Shown here: positions 59,077-64,000 of the stretch, in pieces
Layout: every line of letters begins with the position of its first letter
Numbering within the stretch: position 1 is the stretch's first letter
Assembly (NCBI RefSeq): GCF_003573695.1
Contig: NW_020650971.1
Location: forward strand, 1,674,984-1,738,983
Length of the DNA stretch: 64,000 nt
DNA from: Papaver somniferum
Taxonomy: Eukaryota; Streptophyta; Magnoliopsida; Ranunculales; Papaveraceae
Direction of reading: 5' to 3'
Made by a program: the position numbers and the translations under genes
Notes under the pieces: generated by a model
Database searches by the model: none
The model's input: the letters and a program-made list of their open reading frames with translations, nothing else
Told to the model about the DNA's origin: nothing

Positions 59077-59261
59077 CTTTGGATAGTATAATGGAGGTGA
59101 TACTTAATTAATTTAGGGCTACAATGAAATTTATACCAGAGTTTGCATACGCACCTAGAAATCGAGATGGATTGCAGTGGAAACTTCAAAAAGATATCTA
59201 CTTGAACCTCTTTGGGAAGGCTTGACATACTTGTTACTGCTCCAAGGGTTTGCATCATCAC
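59077..59261 (-). pseudogene. F-box protein pseudogene, N-terminal F-box
   Basis: The minus-strand start at 59261 gives MMMQTLGAVTSMSSLPKEV, then VDIFLKFPLQSISISRCVC and KLWYKF. This is the F-box that binds the SKP1 adaptor. The frame enters the Tat element at 59076. Removing the element and one CTTTG copy joins it in phase to the sequence at 45805 (HYTIQS, then NNNRKLLS), which proves it is the other half of 45010-45805. Confidence 0.88.
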
Positions 59262-59498
59262 TAAGAATGTGTTGACGATGGGAAATTAGATACTCAAAGA
59301 GATAGAATAAGGAGTTGTGTTTTGGATTGGTGATATCTACCTTGCTAGGGTTTTGAGTTTTGGATTCGAGGAAGAGATAAAAGAACGGCAAGAAAATATA
59401 CAGGTTAGCTGGGAAATGTATAATTATATAAGACTATTTACAGGGGAAAAACCAGTTCGGTTATCCAAAAATCTGCTTCAAACTTTTCCTACTCTCCG

Positions 59499-60297
59499 AT
59501 GTCTCGGATTGATTATCCTAAAATCCTCGAATTTTCACCATCGGCTTTGTCGCATGCCGATGTCCCTTGGAATAACAACTTGCAGGTAATCATCTTCAAT
59601 TCATTTTTTCCTTCATTCAATTCCCATGCCTATCGTTCTTTTACTTTAATTGCAAGTCCAATGTATAAGGTTTGTGTATTTTTGAATTTTATAGAGAGTC
59701 ACAAAACTTGGCGAAGGATGCTTAAAACAACCAGAAGATATTACAGTGGATAAAGATGGTATAATATACACAGCTACAAGGGATGGTTGGATTAAAAAGA
59801 TTCATAAGAATGGAACTTCCGAAGATTGGAAATTCGTAGGGGGTGACACGTTACTAGGAGTCACCATGTCAACTACAAATGCAGGCGGTTTTTAGTGTGC
59901 GACACAGAGAAGGTATGCATGCTACTTGACTACAATTAACCACGAGGCCCGATACGTCTACAATTCATTAATTTTGGTGAAAGATTTTTTCAATACCAAG
60001 GATTTTTTATGCTAAATTACAGGGGCTGTTGAAAGTTAATGAAGAAGGTGTGACAGTTCTTGCATCAGAAATCGATGGTTGCAAAATAAAGTAATATTGC
60101 AGTCTTTTCTGTGTCAGTGTGTCTATCATTTTTTTCTAATCCATGCACAGTTTCAAGTCTAGACAAATGACCCAAGAAAGGGCGTTTTGTAACCTCGGAT
60201 AGACGATCGGTCATTCATTAATACTGACTCACTCCATATTTTCTTGTCAATGTCGTGCATTACAGTTTTGCAGATGAAGTAATTGAAGCAATGGACG
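59499..60297 (+). pseudogene. Strictosidine-synthase-like (APMAP-type) gene, first four exons only
   Basis: Exons 59499-59585, 59695 to about 59910, 60023-60090 and 60266-60297 have matching phases and GT-AG ends. They give FSPSALSHADVPWNNNLQ, TKLGEGCLKQPEDITVDKDG, YTATRDGWIKKIHKNGT, GLLKVNEEGVTVLASEIDG and FADEVIEAMDG. These match the start of the six-bladed propeller of strictosidine-synthase-like proteins. One T is missing in the T run at 59888-59892, creating a stop (GGF*) before VCDTEK. After exon 4 the gene breaks off in foreign DNA; more than half is missing. No signal peptide exon is seen. Confidence 0.85.
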
Positions 60298-60828
60298 GTA
60301 AAATCCCGTAACTTTTATTTTTCTCAGAGGCATGCGTGTCCGCGGGAATTAGGAGAGGAAGATTACACTGTCAGTTCGCTGTAACTGACAGCTGAATAAG
60401 ATAAACGGGCTGGATTTCTAGGACTAGATACAAGCCCAGCAGGATTTTTGGAATGGCATTCTGGTCAGACGAGTCGACTCAGCGACTCGGATTCCTTCAA
60501 CTCAGACCAGTCACCCGTGTTAGACCTCTGACTCAATAACTGACTTGACCCCTTTGACCGTTCGTCAGCGGTTATCATGACTGCTGACTATAAAGGACCA
60601 TGATGGAATATCCTGTCCGATCAGAAGAATCTCAGTGTCAGGCAGTGGCTTTTTATTCCGTTGATCCTATAGATTTTTCCGGCGACGCGAAAATACAAAT
60701 TTTTATGTAAGTTTTTCTTCAAAGTTTTTGGGTTTGAAGACAGATTTAGAAATTGGATGAAAATTTGGAATCTTTGGAGATTTGGAGATTGGAAGCAATT
60801 GAAGTCTATAAATAGAGAGTCTCTAAAA
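60298..60828. other. Unassigned DNA after the broken synthase-like gene
   Basis: There is an inverted CTGTCAGTT/AACTGACAG pair at 60370-60392 and a TATA-like CTATAAAGG at 60588-60596. No gene is seen. It may be part of a Helitron or a decayed LTR. Confidence 0.35.
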
Positions 60829-60830
60829 CA

Positions 60831-61015
60831 TACCAAATCAAAAAAACATCGTGACGGGCGTAGCGAAGCCGTGCGGCACCAAATCAAAAACGCATGGGGA
60901 CGAGGCGAGACGAAGCCGAGCAACATCAAATGAAAAATCCTAAGCGACGGGGAGGGACGAAACCCTGCAACACCAAATCAAAAAGTGCACGACCGAGGGA
61001 GAAACAAAAATGATG
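60831..61015 (+). repeat. Four 47-bp tandem copies
   Basis: Copies begin with ACCAAATCAAAAA or a close variant at about 60831, 60877, 60924 and 60971. Each has a GC-rich half (GACGAGGCGAGACGAAGCC-like). They lie just before the hairpin-CTAG end at 61035-61065. Confidence 0.75.
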
Positions 61016-61034
61016 GTGGATGGTTTGCAGAGCC

Positions 61035-61065
61035 GCCCGGTGCATAGCACGGGCACAAAATCTAG
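61035..61065 (+). mobile_element. Helitron-like 3' terminus
   Basis: GCCCGGTGC and GCACGGGC form a hairpin (61035-61054), followed seven bases later by CTAG (61062-61065), the pattern of plant Helitron 3' ends. The next base is A rather than the usual T, and the 5' end (TC) was not located. This is a tentative call. Confidence 0.35.
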
Positions 61066-61429
61066 AGCAACAGCTATCTGCACATACTTAACTCCCAAAT
61101 ATTGGATGTACATAATTTAAAAGTACAGCTGGCTATCAAGCTACGCCATTAATCTCATTCCAAAACGAGTTTCTACTTCAACTGAATAGACAGACCTGCG
61201 ACAAGCCTTTGGATGGGCAGAGCTCAATTATAATTTCTAATTTTCAGTCATGAGATGGTAATAGCTTTCATTATAAGACATCATGCATATTAGTTCCTCT
61301 GGTGAGGAAATGAAAGAAGCGGCGAAATTCTCTACTGAGATAGTCTTGTATTGTATCTAGGCAGTGACATTGTACTAGTTTACACAGTCATGTACCTTAG
61401 TGTACACTCTGTTAGGAATCCCCGGGCCT
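61066..61429. other. Intergenic DNA without a gene
   Basis: Nothing recognisable was found here. Confidence 0.4.
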
Positions 61430-61950
61430 AACTAACCCTAACTAACCTCGAAAACTGGCTTGGAAGAGTTATTAAGCGTGAGACCTAAGATGTCCTAGGC
61501 GATGTAGTACTATTTAACAACCCCTCAACGACTAGGGCTAACTAATCTCGAAAACCGGCTTGCAAGTTTATTAAGCGCGAGACCTAGAATGCCCTAGGCG
61601 ATGTGGTAGTATTTAACATGCATCCTCAACGACTAGGACTACATAGACAGGATGGCACAGAAGCCATGGACGGAGTGGTACGGAAACCACGGGCACACAC
61701 AGGCGGATACGGGACTGGTTTACGCGCGAGACCTAGGATGCCCTAGGCGATGTGGTACTATTTAACACGCCCCCTCAACGACTAGGGCTACACAGACATG
61801 ATGGCACGGAAGCCATGGACGGAGTGGTACGGAAACCACGGGCACACACATGCGGATACAAGAGTGATACGGAAACCACGGATACACGGATGGACACAGG
61901 TAGCATCGAGTGGGGCCTGCCTGCGGTAGCCTTGAGTGGATCAATAACGG
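61430..61950 (+). repeat. Tandem repeat block, main period about 149 bp
   Basis: GAGACCTA-GATG-CCTAGGCGATGT-GTA-TATTTAAC recurs at about 61479, 61580 and 61728. GATGGCAC-GAAGCCATGGACGGAGTGG recurs at 61649 and 61798, 149 bp apart. Shorter ACGGAAACCACGG copies follow. It contains palindromes such as CCTAGG and GCCATGG-type blocks. It has no coding potential. Confidence 0.75.
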
Positions 61951-62189
61951 ATGTTCTCCAAACTTAATAACTATACTACGATAGCCTAAAACCAGACTCA
62001 AAGACCAAAGTGTAGTCAACAAGTACGATTAGCGAAAATGCTACCCACGCAGAATACACCTGGTTGTCAAACCATAACTTTAAACTTGGAAAAAGAAATA
62101 CAGATAGAGACTCCGGCAACAAGATTCTACGAGGTAGTTGACATGTAATGGGGATGGAGGGCCCACCCAGCACCAGAGGATCTTGTTGT
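61951..62189. other. Intergenic DNA without a gene
   Basis: Nothing recognisable was found here. Confidence 0.4.
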
Positions 62190-62480
62190 CTAGGAGCTGT
62201 TAAGAACCTGCCCTGCTTTCATGGCCAACGATTCTGGTGACTCCAATAAAAGAAGCAACTCCGAGTTATCCATCTCCAAAAACATCCCAGTTAGCTTTGC
62301 CGCCCGCAAGGTAATGCTGGAAATCCACCGAAAAGACAAATGCAGGATTAGAACAAGTGTCAGTCCGTTTCTCTGAAGAAGGAAGAATATCTGAATCGTT
62401 TACCTGGAGTTTAAAGACAAGTGGGTAAAGATATTCGCCAAGCATCTGTTCCTGGTGCTGAGGGAAAGCAGCCAGCAGCT
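62190..62480 (-). pseudogene. Poly(A)-binding protein C-terminal (MLLE/PABC) remnant
   Basis: The minus strand at about 62480-62404 reads LLAAFPQHQEQMLGEYLYPL, like the start of the MLLE domain (PEQQ...MLGE.LYPLV), with a donor CAG|GTAAAC. After an intron, 62316-62190 reads TLRAAKLTGMFLEMDNSEL, then LLESPESLAMKAGQVL and a stop. This is the helix that holds PAM2 peptides (TGM.LEMD). The two exons do not join in phase and a stop precedes the first, so this is a decayed gene. RRM domains were not found. Confidence 0.75.
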
Positions 62481-63726
62481 AGCTTGGTGCTCAATGTCTT
62501 TAATCCTCGAACAGATTTAGGACCAGCAATAGATGAGAGTCTGTGTGGTCCAATTTTCATCTCGCCCATCTGCACTTCCATTATGTACTTGTTCTGCCCA
62601 GGAAAAACCAATGCAAGGAAACATAGAGACACTTCTCAGTTCATCATGACTAATAATGATAAACAAACTTTCAAATCTATTCATCACATTGTTACTTTCA
62701 TATCTTACAATCATCATCAGGAACCCATATCCATATCCATATAAATGTAAATATAAATGCGTTTAATATAGAAACCCGTCGTCAACTATGAATAGACACA
62801 ATCATCATCATTCATCAGGAATAATTACATAAAGAATCAAGTGGATGTTTGATCAAGCATAGGAAAATCAACACTGTGCAAGTAGTTTTCAAGGAGAAAA
62901 AAGTAGAGGAAGAGAAAGTCACAGACCTGCTGATTGTTTGGATCTCTCACTGAAATCGCTGGCCGAGAGGTAGATGTGGAATGTGTGGCATAAATGACAC
63001 CGATTGACCACCTGTTTGAGCAACCATATCCGCACTCATTCTCCCCCATTTTTTCTAGAATTGCCTAGAACAATTTGGGTTTCAGCTTAGACAAACAACT
63101 GGATGCTAAACTGATGGTAGTTTTGATGGAATATTACGTCTCTCACCATGGGTCGGGGCACCAACATAGAAACTTGGCCTAGCAGGAGGCAGAAATTTAC
63201 TGGTCCTTCATTCAGGTGGATCAGACCCAAAGGTTGATGCATAAGCCCCTTTGGTGGAACCATATTAGGTGGCACGGTGTAGTAAAGAGGGGATATCCAG
63301 CTGGGATGACAGCAGCAGAGGTCGGAACTACCAAGCCTGCAATTACAATATTCCCATACTTGGAAATACTCTCCTGAAGCTGGTCGCCAGTCTCGGGTGC
63401 CATACAGGTTGAGCGTAAGCGTGAAAAGATTTTCCTCACTCAAGAACCATACAAAGATTACTAGCTAGGAAGAAAGGGATATAACAGATTGCTAAACAGA
63501 CAAAGATGCAAAGGTTTTGTTAAGTTAAATAAAGAGGTTATATATTCACCTCAATCTCCTCAGTACCCATACCTACAACGGAATTGAGGGATTAATACAA
63601 AAAGACCAATTACTAGTTAATCGGTATGCAAAATAATACTATGACTTACTTGCATCTGTCATTTTACTACTCAATTAATTTAAACACAAATGTACGACAT
63701 AACCTTTCTTATGCTCCACTTTACTC
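62481..63726 (-). other. Possible exons of unrecognised type between the MLLE remnant and the right-edge gene
   Basis: Minus-strand pieces such as MVPPKGLMHQPLG (about 63260) and a frame at 62837-63049 look partly protein-like. They could be the Pro/Gly/Met-rich linker of the poly(A)-binding protein. Splice-like sites occur (TTGTAG|GTATGGG at about 63573). I cannot assemble them with confidence. Confidence 0.3.
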
Positions 63727-64000
63727 ACCTGATTCTTCAGCCATTACCAACTTTCTCAGTCTTCTTGTTTTCGTAGCGTGCTTCGTCTGAGTTGTGGCCT
63801 TTTTTTCTTTCATTTCTGGGTCCGAGTCGCATTCATCCGATGACACCATTACCCGTTTTCCTTCTGCCATAGTCCATGTTTTCTGAATCAATGGAATGTG
63901 TTTCTTTTCTTCCTTTTTTGGGTATGAATCATAACCAAAGCTGCAGAGCAAGTCAGAAAGATCCACTGAGCTGTCAGAGTCAGAAGATAACAAATTTGAT
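63727..64000 (-). CDS. Partial gene at the window edge, acidic and Lys-rich protein
   Basis: The minus-strand frame is open from the window edge: SSDSDSSVDLSDLLCSFGYD, SYPKKEEKKHIPLIQKTW, VMVSSDECDSDPEMKEKK and TRRLRKLVMAEESG. It ends at a good donor site, GAATCAG|GTGAGT (63727/63726). It is Ser/Asp-rich, then Lys/Arg-rich, with no domain I recognise. The 5' part lies beyond the window. Confidence 0.45.

Overview
This window is nuclear DNA from a flowering plant, most likely a eudicot with a large, repeat-rich genome. The signs are Athila- and Tat-type Ty3/gypsy retrotransposons, an L1-type LINE with a DUF4283/zinc-knuckle ORF1, small inverted-repeat transposons, an F-box gene with an FBA domain, a strictosidine-synthase-like gene and short GT-AG introns. 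The species cannot be named from the sequence; a basal eudicot such as a poppy is only a guess. Roughly three quarters of the window is transposable elements or their remains.

1-27,396 is a nest of elements. An Athila-lineage element lies on the minus strand (gag, protease, RT, RNase H and integrase from about 7,859 down to 929; PBS at 8,791; 5' LTR at 8,815-9,898). A solo LTR (1,436-2,932, repeat GTACG) splits its integrase. A second copy of its 3' region (9,899-10,978) lies beyond the 5' LTR, so this was a tandem LTR-internal-LTR-internal array. It abuts a LINE on the minus strand (10,979-15,665 and 26,860 to about 27,396). A solo LTR of the same Athila family (repeat ACTGC) splits the LINE. 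That LTR is itself split by a complete 9.5-kb LTR element (15,954-25,463, repeat AGGGG). The 9.5-kb element has 2.7-kb near-identical LTRs and a zinc-knuckle protein but no pol, so it is young and non-autonomous.

27,397-35,500 is gene-poor. It holds an unrecognised acidic coiled-coil ORF, three inverted-repeat transposons (30.3-31.4, 33.4-34.0 and 34.6-35.3 kb), an RNase H remnant and a SINE-like tRNA-derived head. Two of the transposons carry long series of short hairpin-forming units.

35,615-42,971 is the best host gene of the window. Three exons joined in phase 0 encode about 1,601 residues: a basic N-terminus followed by an enormous coiled coil. Over about 3 kb the coding sequence is built from 42-bp (14-residue) units grouped into higher-order repeats.

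43,237-59,261 holds a LINE relic and an F-box/FBA pseudogene on the minus strand. A 13.3-kb Tat-lineage element (45,806-59,076, repeat CTTTG) splits the pseudogene. Besides gag-pol with two RNase H domains, this element carries, on the opposite strand, a multi-exon gene with four short canonical introns (57,538 down to 53,793).

59,499-64,000 contains the first four exons of a strictosidine-synthase-like gene that breaks off, two tandem-repeat blocks, a Helitron-like 3' end, remains of a poly(A)-binding-protein MLLE domain and the edge of an unrecognised minus-strand gene.

Apart from the coiled-coil gene, and perhaps the ORF at 27.4 kb and the gene at the right edge, no gene here looks intact.
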